From: Deltaproteobacteria bacterium | GTDB taxonomy: Bacteria > Desulfobacterota > Anaeroferrophillalia > Anaeroferrophillales > Tharpellaceae | Direction of reading: 5' to 3' | NCBI GenBank assembly: GCA_013153415.1 | Contig: JAADEO010000006.1 | Coordinates: 1 to 6,883 of the forward strand | Length of the DNA: 6,883 nt | Part shown: piece by piece, positions 1 through 6,162 of the stretch | Position numbering within the stretch: position 1 is the first letter of the stretch | Layout of the letters: every line of letters begins with the position of its first letter | Translations under genes and position numbers: made by a program | Notes under the pieces: model-generated | The model's database searches: none | Told to the model about the DNA's origin: nothing | What the model saw: only the letters and a program-made list of their open reading frames with translations

Positions 1-707
1 AGCCGGATCCGGTCGAGTTCGGAAATATGACACAGTTTTTCCAGCAGGTCGGTCAGCGTCCCGTTGTCGGTGGGCAGGTCGCGGCCGTAGGCGGTTATAT
101 CCTGGGCGACGATATTGAGTTCCCGAACCCCGCCGGCGGCCAGCCGCCGCGCCTGTTCCAGCAGCATTCCTAAAGGTACGCTCTGCTGCCGGCCCTTGAT
201 CGCCGGGATCATGCAGTAGGTGCAGCGGTTGTCGCAGCCTTCGGAGATTTTCAGGTAGGCGAACGCCCCGGGCGGAGTCACGGCCTGAGGAAGATTCTGG
301 CACTCCCGGTAATCGAGCGGGCCGATATGCAGCCTGGCGTCGATTTTTTCGGGGCCCGAAGCCTGTTGCAGAACCTGCGGTATCCGGCACCAGTCGGCAA
401 CTCCGAAAAGGAAATCTATTTCGGGGATCTCCGCCGTCAGTTCGGCCCCGTAGCGTTGCGGCAGGCAGCCGCTGACCGCAAGGATGCGGCAGCTGCCGTC
501 CTGCTTGTAGCGGGCCAGTTCGAGAATGGTCTCGATCGCCTCTTCGACGGCGGGTTGGATGAAGGCGCAGGTATTGACGATGATGATCCGGGCGGCGGCC
601 GGGTCGTCAACCAGTTCAAATCCGGCGTCGTCGAGAAGGTAGACCAGCCTTTCGGCATCAACCTCATTCTTGGGACAACCTAGATTGACGACCGCCGTTT
701 TCAGCAT
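1..707 (-). CDS. rimO: Ribosomal protein S12 methylthiotransferase RimO (N-terminal part, truncated by window edge)
   Basis: This is the N-terminal 235 residues of a radical-SAM methylthiotransferase that, by family knowledge, adds a methylthio group to a conserved aspartate of ribosomal protein S12. It begins MLKTAVVNLGCPKNEVDAER, a typical RimO opening. The N-terminal UPF0004 domain carries the three expected cysteines for one Fe-S cluster (C11, C47 in NTCAF, C81 in SGC). The radical-SAM triad is C158, C162 and C165 in SEGCDNRCTYCMIP. NLGCPKN and the S12-type spacing favour RimO over the tRNA enzyme MiaB. The family is usually about 440 residues, so roughly the C-terminal half, including the TRAM domain, lies beyond base 1. 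The reading frame is open throughout. The ATG at 707-705 is preceded by a modest AGGT about 10 nt upstream. The gene lies 80 nt downstream of ilvE on the same strand, with a stable hairpin in between. Confidence 0.93.
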   Translation of the reverse strand, partial: MLKTAVVNLGCPKNEVDAERLVYLLDDAGFELVDDPAAARIIIVNTCAFIQPAVEEAIETILELARYKQDGSCRILAVSGCLPQRYGAELTAEIPEIDFLFGVADWCRIPQVLQQASGPEKIDARLHIGPLDYRECQNLPQAVTPPGAFAYLKISEGCDNRCTYCMIPAIKGRQQSVPLGMLLEQARRLAAGGVRELNIVAQDITAYGRDLPTDNGTLTDLLEKLCHISELDRIR

Positions 708-722
708 CGGGAAGTTGACCTG

Positions 723-758
723 CGGCCGGGTTCAGACTTCATGAACTGAACCCGGCCG
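723..758 (-). other. GC-rich stem-loop between ilvE and rimO
   Basis: A perfect 13-bp inverted repeat, with arms at 723-735 and 746-758 (CGGCCGGGTTCAG and CTGAACCCGGCCG), encloses a 10-nt loop. On the minus-strand transcript it lies 29 nt after the ilvE stop and ends 15 nt before the rimO ATG, with the weak rimO ribosome binding site (AGGT) right beside the 3' arm. There is no U-run after the 3' arm in the transcribed direction, so it is not a textbook intrinsic terminator. It could attenuate, stabilise the upstream mRNA end, or affect rimO translation; which of these is inference. Confidence 0.7.
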
Positions 759-787
759 GGCTTGTAGTTTGTGGGAAAGGAGGGTGG

Positions 788-1858
788 CTAGACCGGAACG
801 GTTTCGATCCAGCCGTGATCATCGGCCTTGCTGCCGTACTGGATCGCGGTGATCTCATCGAACAGTTTCTGCGAGAGTTCGCCTACGGCCCCGTTGTTGA
901 TGGCAACGCTCTGGTCCTTGTAATGGAGGGAGCCGACCGGTGAGATCACTGCCGCGGTACCGGTACCGAACATCTCCTGAAGCCGCCCGGAGCGTCCCGC
1001 TTCCATGACCTCGTCGATACTGATCTGCTCTTCGGCCACCGGAACCTGCCACTGCTGGAGAAGTTTCAGGGTCGAATCCCGGGTGATGCCGGGCAGGATG
1101 CTGCCGTTCAGCGGTGGGGTGATGACTTTATCGTCGATCTTGACCATGATGTTCATGGTGCCGACCTCTTCGAGCCATTTCTGCTCGATGGCGTCGAGCC
1201 AGAGCACCTGGGTGAAACCCTGTTTCTGGGCCTTGACCGCGGCCAGCAGGCTGGCGGCGTAGTTGCCGGGAGTCTTGATTGCGCCGATCCCGCCGCGCAC
1301 GGCCCGGACATACTCGTCTTCGACCATGATCTTGACCGGATTGAAACCCTCGGCGTAGTAGGCGCCGACCGGCGAGAGGATGATCATCAGCTTGTAGGTG
1401 TGCGAAGGCCGGACACCGAGAAACTGGTCGGTAGCGAAGATGAAGGGCCGGATGTAGAGGGCGGTGCCGTGCGTCGAAGGCACCCACTGGTTGTCGATTT
1501 CCAGCAATTTTTTGAGTCCGGTAAGCAACTCTTCGATATCCAGTTCGGGAATGCAGACCCGGCGGGCCGAATTGTTGAAGCGCTGGAAATGATCCCGGGG
1601 ACGGAAAATGTTGATGCCGCCTTCCTGGCCACGGAAGGCTTTCATGCCTTCGAAAATCGCCTGGCCGTAATGCAGCGCCATCATCGACGGGTCGATTTCG
1701 ATGGAACCGTAGGGCGTAATCCGCATGTCATGCCAGCCCTGTTCGAGATTATAATCCATGACCAGCATGTGGTCGGTGAAATGAACGCCGAAACCCAGCT
1801 TGTCATCGTCGGGAATCGGTTTACGCTCTTTGCAAAGTTCAAGGGTTATTTCCGCCAT
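788..1858 (-). CDS. ilvE: Branched-chain amino acid aminotransferase
   Basis: This 356-residue class IV PLP aminotransferase is of the larger, BCAT-like type (eukaryotic and Bacillus style). It catalyses the reversible transfer of the amino group from glutamate to the 2-oxo acids of leucine, isoleucine and valine in the cytoplasm. Seen in the sequence: HYGQAIFEGMKAFRG around residues 63-77, IRPFIFATD at 136-144, the PLP lysine K195 in GGIGAIKTPGNYAASLL, EVGTMNIMVKIDD near 231-243, PGITRDS at 256-262 and GTGTAAVISPVG at 298-309. The length is normal for this type. The ATG at 1858-1856 has a purine-rich GGATGGAG tract ending about 6 nt upstream. It follows the CooT-like gene by 59 nt and precedes rimO by 80 nt on the same strand. 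Across the divergent promoter region lies cimA, which supplies the isoleucine precursor, so a main role in isoleucine, valine and leucine synthesis is likely. Confidence 0.95.
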   Translation of the reverse strand: MAEITLELCKERKPIPDDDKLGFGVHFTDHMLVMDYNLEQGWHDMRITPYGSIEIDPSMMALHYGQAIFEGMKAFRGQEGGINIFRPRDHFQRFNNSARRVCIPELDIEELLTGLKKLLEIDNQWVPSTHGTALYIRPFIFATDQFLGVRPSHTYKLMIILSPVGAYYAEGFNPVKIMVEDEYVRAVRGGIGAIKTPGNYAASLLAAVKAQKQGFTQVLWLDAIEQKWLEEVGTMNIMVKIDDKVITPPLNGSILPGITRDSTLKLLQQWQVPVAEEQISIDEVMEAGRSGRLQEMFGTGTAAVISPVGSLHYKDQSVAINNGAVGELSQKLFDEITAIQYGSKADDHGWIETVPV

Positions 1859-1879
1859 GGTACTCCATCCTTAAAGTAT

Positions 1880-1901
1880 TGGTATTGAAATTTATGGTAT
1901 T
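1880..1901. repeat. Pair of 7-bp direct repeats upstream of ilvE
   Basis: The sequence TGGTATT occurs at 1880-1886 and again at 1895-1901, 15 bp apart start to start, in the 59-bp AT-rich gap between the CooT-like gene and ilvE. Short AT-rich repeats arise easily by chance. An operator or a chance repeat are both possible, and no regulator is identified. Confidence 0.35.
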
Positions 1902-1917
1902 CTGAAACGGTTCAGGA

Positions 1918-2121
1918 TCAACTCGCTTCGGTCGCCTGCATGACAATGCGATGTTTGAGCAGGTCCATCTCCTTGATCCTGGCCTTGACCGTCAGGCGGT
2001 CGCCGAAAAGCCCCACCAGCTCGGTCTCTCCCCCGTCGAGAGGAGTGATCAGGGACACGTCCTCCATTACCAGTTTTTCCTCGCCGTTTTCAGTCTGCAG
2101 GTAGACATTGGATTGGCACAT
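1918..2121 (-). CDS. CooT-like small protein (putative nickel-binding family)
   Basis: This 67-residue protein begins MCQSNVYL and ends HRIVMQATEAS. Its size, the Met-Cys start, the alternating beta-strand pattern, the central GLFGDRLTVKARIKEMDL and the final HRIVMQ strand match the CooT family. In that family Cys2 is the reported nickel-binding residue of a small homodimer; CooT itself works in nickel supply to CO dehydrogenase in Rhodospirillum rubrum. It is cytoplasmic, with no signal or membrane segment. No CO dehydrogenase, CooC or CooJ gene is in the window, so its partner here is unknown, and some homologues were formerly annotated as RNA-binding. The ATG at 2121-2119 has GGGAG about 10 nt upstream and is fixed by the MC start. 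It probably leads the ilvE-rimO transcript. Family assignment is by recognition, not search, so I withhold a gene symbol. Confidence 0.72.
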   Translation of the reverse strand: MCQSNVYLQTENGEEKLVMEDVSLITPLDGGETELVGLFGDRLTVKARIKEMDLLKHRIVMQATEAS

Positions 2122-2143
2122 CAGTCAGCTACTCCCGTCATGA

Positions 2144-2172
2144 TTTATAGATAAAACGAAAAAACAATACAA
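2144..2172 (-). promoter_or_regulatory. Candidate sigma-70 promoter for the CooT-like gene, ilvE and rimO
   Basis: On the minus strand TTGTAT (complement of 2167-2172) and TATAAA (complement of 2144-2149) are separated by exactly 17 bp. The -10 matches consensus at five of six positions and the -35 at three. A start near 2137 would leave a very short leader beginning at the ribosome binding site of the CooT-like gene. The tract is AT-rich, so chance matches are possible. Confidence 0.4.
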
Positions 2173-2183
2173 TTGCTTTTTTC

Positions 2184-2210
2184 TAGCACAAGAAAACGCT
2201 ATAGTGCAAG
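2184..2210. repeat. Imperfect repeat pair in the divergent promoter region
   Basis: TAGCACAAG at 2184-2192 and TAGTGCAAG at 2202-2210 differ at two positions and are 18 bp apart. Their GCAC (2186-2189) and GTGC (2204-2207) cores also form an inverted repeat. The location between divergent operons would suit a regulator binding site, but there is no match to an operator I know. Confidence 0.3.
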
Positions 2211-2259
2211 TGTTCCCTTCATTTTTACGCTTTTCCCGGCGGCCAGGCCGGTTTAACGG

Positions 2260-2288
2260 TTGACAGGCGCTTTATAATCCAATAAAAC
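2260..2288 (+). promoter_or_regulatory. Candidate promoter for the lysC-cimA-mog-rimI operon
   Basis: A perfect -35 hexamer TTGACA (2260-2265) is followed after 17 bp by TAAAAC (2283-2288), a 4/6 match to the -10. A full-consensus TATAAT also occurs at 2273-2278, but only 7 bp from the TTGACA, so the two cannot be used together; TATAAT could instead pair with the poor TTTAAC at 2252-2257 at 15-bp spacing. Either arrangement gives a leader of roughly 115-130 nt before lysC. That leader holds two small stems (CGCAG/CTGCG at 2288-2300, GGCGG/CCGCC at 2360-2386) but nothing resembling the long lysine riboswitch. Confidence 0.45.
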
Positions 2289-2411
2289 GCAGGCTCTGCG
2301 AGTATCCGGCCAATTTGCTGCGATATCTCCGCGACAATCTTCAACCCGGGCAAAATCACGGCGGCGCAACACAACCCGATACCGCCTGAAGTGGAGGAAA
2401 CAATATCTGTT

Positions 2412-3647
2412 ATGGGAGTAGTGGTACAAAAATACGGCGGCACTTCGGTCGGCTCGGTCGAACGGATTAAGAATGTCGCCCGCCGGGTGGTCGAGACCCG
2501 GCGGCAGGGCAACCAGGTTGTGGTCGTGGTCTCGGCCATGTCGGGTGAAACCGACCGTCTGATTACCCTGGCCAACGAAATCAATCCCCGCCATAACCGC
2601 CGTGAACACGATATGCTGGTCTCTTCCGGCGAACAGGTTTCGATCTCCCTGCTGGCGATGGCCATCGAAGGGCTGGGGGAGAAGGCGGTGTCCCTGCTCG
2701 GATCCCAGGTTTCAATCAAAACCGACAGCGATCACAGCCGGGCCCGGATCACCGAGATCGGCGGCGAACGCATCCGGCGGGCCCTGGCCGACGATTACAT
2801 CGTGGTGGTCGCCGGTTTCCAGGGAGTCAACGAGGCCGGGGATATCACCACCCTGGGCCGGGGCGGCTCGGATACCAGCGCCGTGGCCGTGGCCGCGGCC
2901 CTGCCGGCCGATGTCTGTGAAATCTATACCGACGTCGACGGCATCTACACGACCGATCCCAACATCTGCGACAAGGCCCGCAAGCTGGAACGCATCTCCT
3001 ACGAAGAGATGCTGGAACTCGCCAGCCTCGGGGCCAAGGTCCTGCAGATCCGCTCGGTCGAGTTCGCCAAGAAATACGGCATCCCGCTTCACGTTCGTTC
3101 AAGTTTTTCCGATAGTCAGGGAACTATCGTTTGCAGGGAGGAAGAGTGCATGGAAAAGGCTATTGTTTCCGGGGTCGCCTACAGCAAGAGCGACGCCAAA
3201 ATCACGATCTGCGGCATTCCCGACCGGCCCGGCATCGCGGCCTCGATCTTTACCGCGATCGCCGACCAGGGGATCGTCGTCGACATGATCATTCAGAATA
3301 TCTCCGACGAAGGTCTGACCGACCTGACCTTCACGGTGCCCAAGCTCGATTATGACCAGGCCCTCGAAGCCCTGGAGAAGTTCAACCGCGAGGTCGGAGC
3401 CCGGCAGATCGTCGGCGACCGCAATATCGCCAAGGTTTCGATCGTCGGGATCGGCATGCGCACCCACGCCAATGTCGCCAGCCGGATGTTTCAGGCCCTG
3501 GCCCGGGAAAACATCAATATCATGATGATCAGCACCTCCGAGATCAAGGTCTCCTGCGTTATCGAGGAAAAATATACCGAGCTCGCGGTCCGGGTTCTGC
3601 ACGACGAATTCGACCTGGCCGGCGAAGGAACCAACGAGGATGATTAA
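2412..3647 (+). CDS. lysC: Aspartate kinase (aspartokinase), lysC type
   Basis: This 411-residue enzyme phosphorylates L-aspartate with ATP, the first step to lysine, methionine and threonine, in the cytoplasm. The amino acid kinase domain spans about residues 1-240, with the substrate motif KYGGTSVGS (7-15), VSAMSGETD (40-48) and the nucleotide-site motif GRGGSDTSAVA (149-159). Two regulatory ACT domains follow, at about 262-335 (ITICGIPDRPG) and 341-405 (VSIVGIGMRTHANVA, ending in MISTSEIKVSCVI); in this family they bind feedback inhibitors, usually lysine with or without threonine. I chose ATG 2412, which gives the usual MxVVVQKYGG start. The in-frame GTG at 2391 lacks a ribosome binding site and overlaps the GGAGG at 2393-2397, which itself lies a long 14 nt before the ATG. 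An internal start at 3150 probably yields a separate beta subunit. The stop overlaps cimA by 8 nt. Confidence 0.96.
   Translation: MGVVVQKYGGTSVGSVERIKNVARRVVETRRQGNQVVVVVSAMSGETDRLITLANEINPRHNRREHDMLVSSGEQVSISLLAMAIEGLGEKAVSLLGSQVSIKTDSDHSRARITEIGGERIRRALADDYIVVVAGFQGVNEAGDITTLGRGGSDTSAVAVAAALPADVCEIYTDVDGIYTTDPNICDKARKLERISYEEMLELASLGAKVLQIRSVEFAKKYGIPLHVRSSFSDSQGTIVCREEECMEKAIVSGVAYSKSDAKITICGIPDRPGIAASIFTAIADQGIVVDMIIQNISDEGLTDLTFTVPKLDYDQALEALEKFNREVGARQIVGDRNIAKVSIVGIGMRTHANVASRMFQALARENINIMMISTSEIKVSCVIEEKYTELAVRVLHDEFDLAGEGTNEDD
3135..3152 (+). promoter_or_regulatory. Internal ribosome binding site and start codon for the aspartokinase beta subunit
   Basis: Inside lysC a strong Shine-Dalgarno sequence AGGGAGGA (3135-3142) lies 7 nt before an in-frame ATG (3150-3152, residue M247). 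It is better placed than the site for the full-length start. Translation from here would give a 165-residue protein, MEKAIVSGVAYSKSDAKIT onward, containing just the two ACT domains. In Bacillus and Corynebacterium the small subunit of alpha2-beta2 aspartokinase begins at the same point by the same means. The sequence shows the signal; its use here is inference. Confidence 0.65.
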
Positions 3648-5244
3648 AATCTACGATACCACCTTGCGCGACGGCACCCAGGCCGAGGAGATCTCGCTGC
3701 TGGCCGACGACAAGGTACGCATCGCCAAGCGGCTCGATAGCTTCGGCATCCACTACATCGAAGGCGGCTGGCCGGGATCCAACCCCAAGGATTTCAGTTT
3801 CTTCAACAAGATCCGGGAAGTCGACCTCAAGTTTGCCAAGGTCACCGCCTTCGGCAGCACCAGGAAACTCGAGAACCGCCCGGAAAGCGATCCCAACCTG
3901 ATGGCGATCGTCGAATCGGGAGTGACGGTTGCCACCATTTTCGGCAAGTCCTGGGATTTTCATGTGCTCGACGCCCTCCACATCACCCTCGACGAGAACC
4001 TCGAGGTCATCGAGGATTCGCTGGCCTTCCTCAAGAGCCGGATGGAGACCGTCTTCTACGATGCCGAGCACTTTTTCGACGGTTTCAAGAACAATCGCGA
4101 CTACGCCATCGCGACCCTCAGGGCGGCTTTGAAGGGCGGCGCCGAAACCCTGGTTCTGTGCGATACCAACGGCGGCACCCTGCCGGATGAACTGACCGGT
4201 ATCATCGATATCGTCCGCCGTGAACTCGGCCCCGATGTTCCCCTGGGGATCCACCTGCACAACGATTCCGAAACCGCGGTCGCCGGCACCCTGCTGGCGG
4301 TCCGTCACGGCATCACCCAGGTTCAGGGCACGATCAACGGTTTCGGCGAACGTTGCGGCAACGCCAACCTGACCTCGATCATTCCCAACCTGCAGATCAA
4401 GATGGGCTACAACGTCGTCAATCCCGAGAATCTCGCCAGGCTCGCCTCGCTGTCGCGCTACGTCGACGAGATCGCCAACAAGAGCCCCAACCGTCACCAG
4501 CCCTTCGTCGGCCGCTCCGCCTTCGCCCACAAGGGCGGTATCCACGTCAGCGCGGTCCAGAAAAACCCGCTGACCTACGAGCATATCGATCCCGAGATGG
4601 TCGGCAACCGCCGCCGGGTCCTGGTTTCCGATCTTTCGGGCCGCAGCAATATCATCTATAAAGCCAAGGAGTACGATCTCGATCTCGGCACCCGCGAAGA
4701 GACCGAGGAGATCCTGCGGCGCATCAAGGAGCTCGAGGAGCAGGGCTTCCAGTTCGAGGGGGCCGAGGCCTCGTTCGAACTCCTGGTCAAGAAAACCACC
4801 GGTAGTTATAAACCGATTTTCACCTTCAAGGGCTTCCGGGTGATGGTCAACAAGTTCCGCTACGACCGGCCGCCGCTGACCGAAGCCACGGTCATGATCG
4901 AGGTCGGCGGCGTCGTGGAGCATACCGCTTCGGTCGGGGAGGGGCCGGTTGATGCTCTCAACAAAGCCCTGCGCAAGGCCCTGGAGAAGTTCTATCCCGA
5001 TCTCAAGAACGTCAGGCTCGACGACTACAAGGTCCGGATTCTTTCATCCGACAAGGGTACCAGCTCGATCACCCGGGTCCTGATCGAATCCAAGGATGAG
5101 CACGGCAACAAGTGGGGCACGGTCGGGGTTTCGACCAACATCATCGAGGCCAGCTGGCAGGCCCTGATCGACGGCATCGAATACAAATACATGCGCAAGG
5201 GGGCCCAGGATGCGACACCGGTGTGCAATTCTGACGATCAGTGA
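3640..5244 (+). CDS. cimA: (R)-citramalate synthase CimA
   Basis: This 534-residue member of the LeuA/HCS/CimA family condenses pyruvate and acetyl-CoA to (R)-citramalate, opening the threonine-independent route to 2-oxobutyrate and isoleucine. The TIM barrel starts with IYDTTLRDGTQAEEISL (R10 and D11 at the metal and substrate site), then GGWPGSNPKD (42-51), the metal-binding GIHLHND (H205, H207), and GTINGFGERCGNANLTSIIP (230-249). GRSAFAHKGGIHVSAV (291-306) lies in the linker. The C-terminal allosteric and dimer domain spans about 390-520, ending GTVGVSTNIIEASWQALIDG. DTTLRDGTQAEE and GGWPGSNPKD distinguish this long CimA class from LeuA. In Geobacter such an enzyme is the known isoleucine route, and isoleucine feedback is typical. 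AAGGA about 9 nt before ATG 3640 sets the start inside the end of lysC. The last residues (after about 523) are read through the start of the next gene. Confidence 0.95.
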   Translation: MIKIYDTTLRDGTQAEEISLLADDKVRIAKRLDSFGIHYIEGGWPGSNPKDFSFFNKIREVDLKFAKVTAFGSTRKLENRPESDPNLMAIVESGVTVATIFGKSWDFHVLDALHITLDENLEVIEDSLAFLKSRMETVFYDAEHFFDGFKNNRDYAIATLRAALKGGAETLVLCDTNGGTLPDELTGIIDIVRRELGPDVPLGIHLHNDSETAVAGTLLAVRHGITQVQGTINGFGERCGNANLTSIIPNLQIKMGYNVVNPENLARLASLSRYVDEIANKSPNRHQPFVGRSAFAHKGGIHVSAVQKNPLTYEHIDPEMVGNRRRVLVSDLSGRSNIIYKAKEYDLDLGTREETEEILRRIKELEEQGFQFEGAEASFELLVKKTTGSYKPIFTFKGFRVMVNKFRYDRPPLTEATVMIEVGGVVEHTASVGEGPVDALNKALRKALEKFYPDLKNVRLDDYKVRILSSDKGTSSITRVLIESKDEHGNKWGTVGVSTNIIEASWQALIDGIEYKYMRKGAQDATPVCNSDDQ

Positions 5245-5704
5245 CCGCGGTTCCCGGGGCGAGCGTGAAGACCTGAGCGGTCCGGCCCTGAAAACCATTC
5301 TCGAAAATCACGGCGCCTTCGAGATCGCCGCCGAAGGCATCGTCAGCGACGATCCCGAGGGCATCAGTCGAAAACTGATCGCGTGGTGCGACCGGGGCGA
5401 TCTCGCCCTGATCCTGACCACCGGCGGCACCGGGTTCGCGCCCCGCGACCTGGCCCCCGAAGCGACCACGGCGGTCATCGAACGCCCGGCCCCCGGTTTC
5501 GCCGAAGCGATGCGGGCGGCAAGCCTCAAAATCACTCCGCACGCGATGATCTCCCGGGCCGTGGCCGGGATTCGCGCATCGACCCTGATCATCAATTTCC
5601 CGGGCAGCCCCAAGGCCGCCCGGGAGTGTCTCGAAGTCGTTCTGCCGGCCCTGCCGCACGCCCTCGAGAAACTGGCCGGCGATCCCTCCGACTGCGGCCA
5701 ATGA
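5210..5704 (+). CDS. mog: Molybdopterin adenylyltransferase (MogA/MoaB family)
   Basis: This 164-residue protein of the MoCF-binding fold should activate molybdopterin with ATP to form adenylyl-molybdopterin before molybdate (or tungstate) insertion. Visible motifs: AILTISDRGSRGEREDLSGP (6-25), with the conserved SDR and the E-D before S-G; the nucleotide-binding LTTGGTGFAPRDLAPEATT (69-87), including D80, in the position of a catalytic aspartate of the family; the MISRAVAGIR block (113-122); and INFPGSPKAARECLE (128-142). The length is normal for a single-domain bacterial enzyme. Whether it is the MogA or the MoaB member cannot be settled from motifs alone. ATG 5210 lies 35 nt inside cimA, in the +1 frame relative to it, preceded by a purine-rich AAGGGGG/CCAGG stretch. 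No other moco genes are in view. It overlaps the next gene by 4 nt. Confidence 0.87.
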   Translation: MRHRCAILTISDRGSRGEREDLSGPALKTILENHGAFEIAAEGIVSDDPEGISRKLIAWCDRGDLALILTTGGTGFAPRDLAPEATTAVIERPAPGFAEAMRAASLKITPHAMISRAVAGIRASTLIINFPGSPKAARECLEVVLPALPHALEKLAGDPSDCGQ

Positions 5705-6162
5705 GCCCGGCCGACAGCTGCGAAATCCGGCCCGCCACCCCGGCCGATCTCGATGCTCTTGCCGGCCTGGAAGATCTCTCTTTCGCCAATCCCTGGAGCC
5801 GGGAAAGCCTGGCCGGGGAACTCGAAAATCCATCCTCGATTTTTCTCCTGCTCGAAACCATCCCCACCCGCCAGCCGGTCGCTTACGCCTGCGCCCGGAT
5901 CATTCCTCCCGAGGCCGAACTCTTGAGAATCGCCGTCACGCCTCGGTTGCGTCGCCAGCACCTGGGCTTTCTGCTCCTGGAACACCTCGTAACCCTCCTG
6001 CGCCGGCAAAAGATCGAATCCCTTCATCTCGAAGTCTCCGAAAACAACCTCCCGGCCCGCAAACTCTACAGCCGGCTCGATTTCACCCGGACCGGTCGCC
6101 GCCCCGGCTACTACGATCAGGGAAGAACCGCCGCCCTCCTGCTGAGCAGGAAAATCCTCTGA
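5701..6162 (+). CDS. rimI: RimI-like ribosomal-protein-alanine N-acetyltransferase (GNAT family)
   Basis: This 153-residue GNAT protein is most like RimI, which acetylates the N-terminal alanine of ribosomal protein S18 using acetyl-CoA. Seen: EIRPATPADLDALAGLED at the start (8-25), FANPWSRESLAGEL (28-41), typical of RimI, LLRIAVTPRLRRQHLG (74-89) at the acetyl-CoA site, HLEVSENNLPARKLYSRLDF (109-128) and the terminal RRPGYY (133-138) and ALLLSRKI block, with the E111 and Y123 region matching the catalytic area. Two usual glycines are changed: the pyrophosphate loop reads RRQHLG instead of RRxGxG (H87), and LGF after the LY motif is LDF (D127). Such changes also occur in divergent GNATs, so a different target protein is possible. 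The ATG at 5701 overlaps the previous stop (ATGA), indicating translational coupling. It is the last gene of the block. Confidence 0.82.
   Translation: MSPADSCEIRPATPADLDALAGLEDLSFANPWSRESLAGELENPSSIFLLLETIPTRQPVAYACARIIPPEAELLRIAVTPRLRRQHLGFLLLEHLVTLLRRQKIESLHLEVSENNLPARKLYSRLDFTRTGRRPGYYDQGRTAALLLSRKIL

Noticed and set aside
2295..2411. Lysine riboswitch in the lysC leader
   Set aside because: The leader is only about 115 nt, shorter than the known L-box, and its conserved core and five-helix pattern are not seen; only two short stems are present.
2391..2411. GTG at 2391 as an alternative lysC start, adding seven residues
   Set aside because: No ribosome binding site precedes it, the GTG overlaps the likely Shine-Dalgarno of ATG 2412, and family members start just before VVVQKYGG.
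3559..4923. Long open frame of 454 codons antisense to cimA
   Set aside because: It is the antisense shadow of a clear CimA in GC-rich DNA, rich in D, G, V, A and L without recognisable domains.
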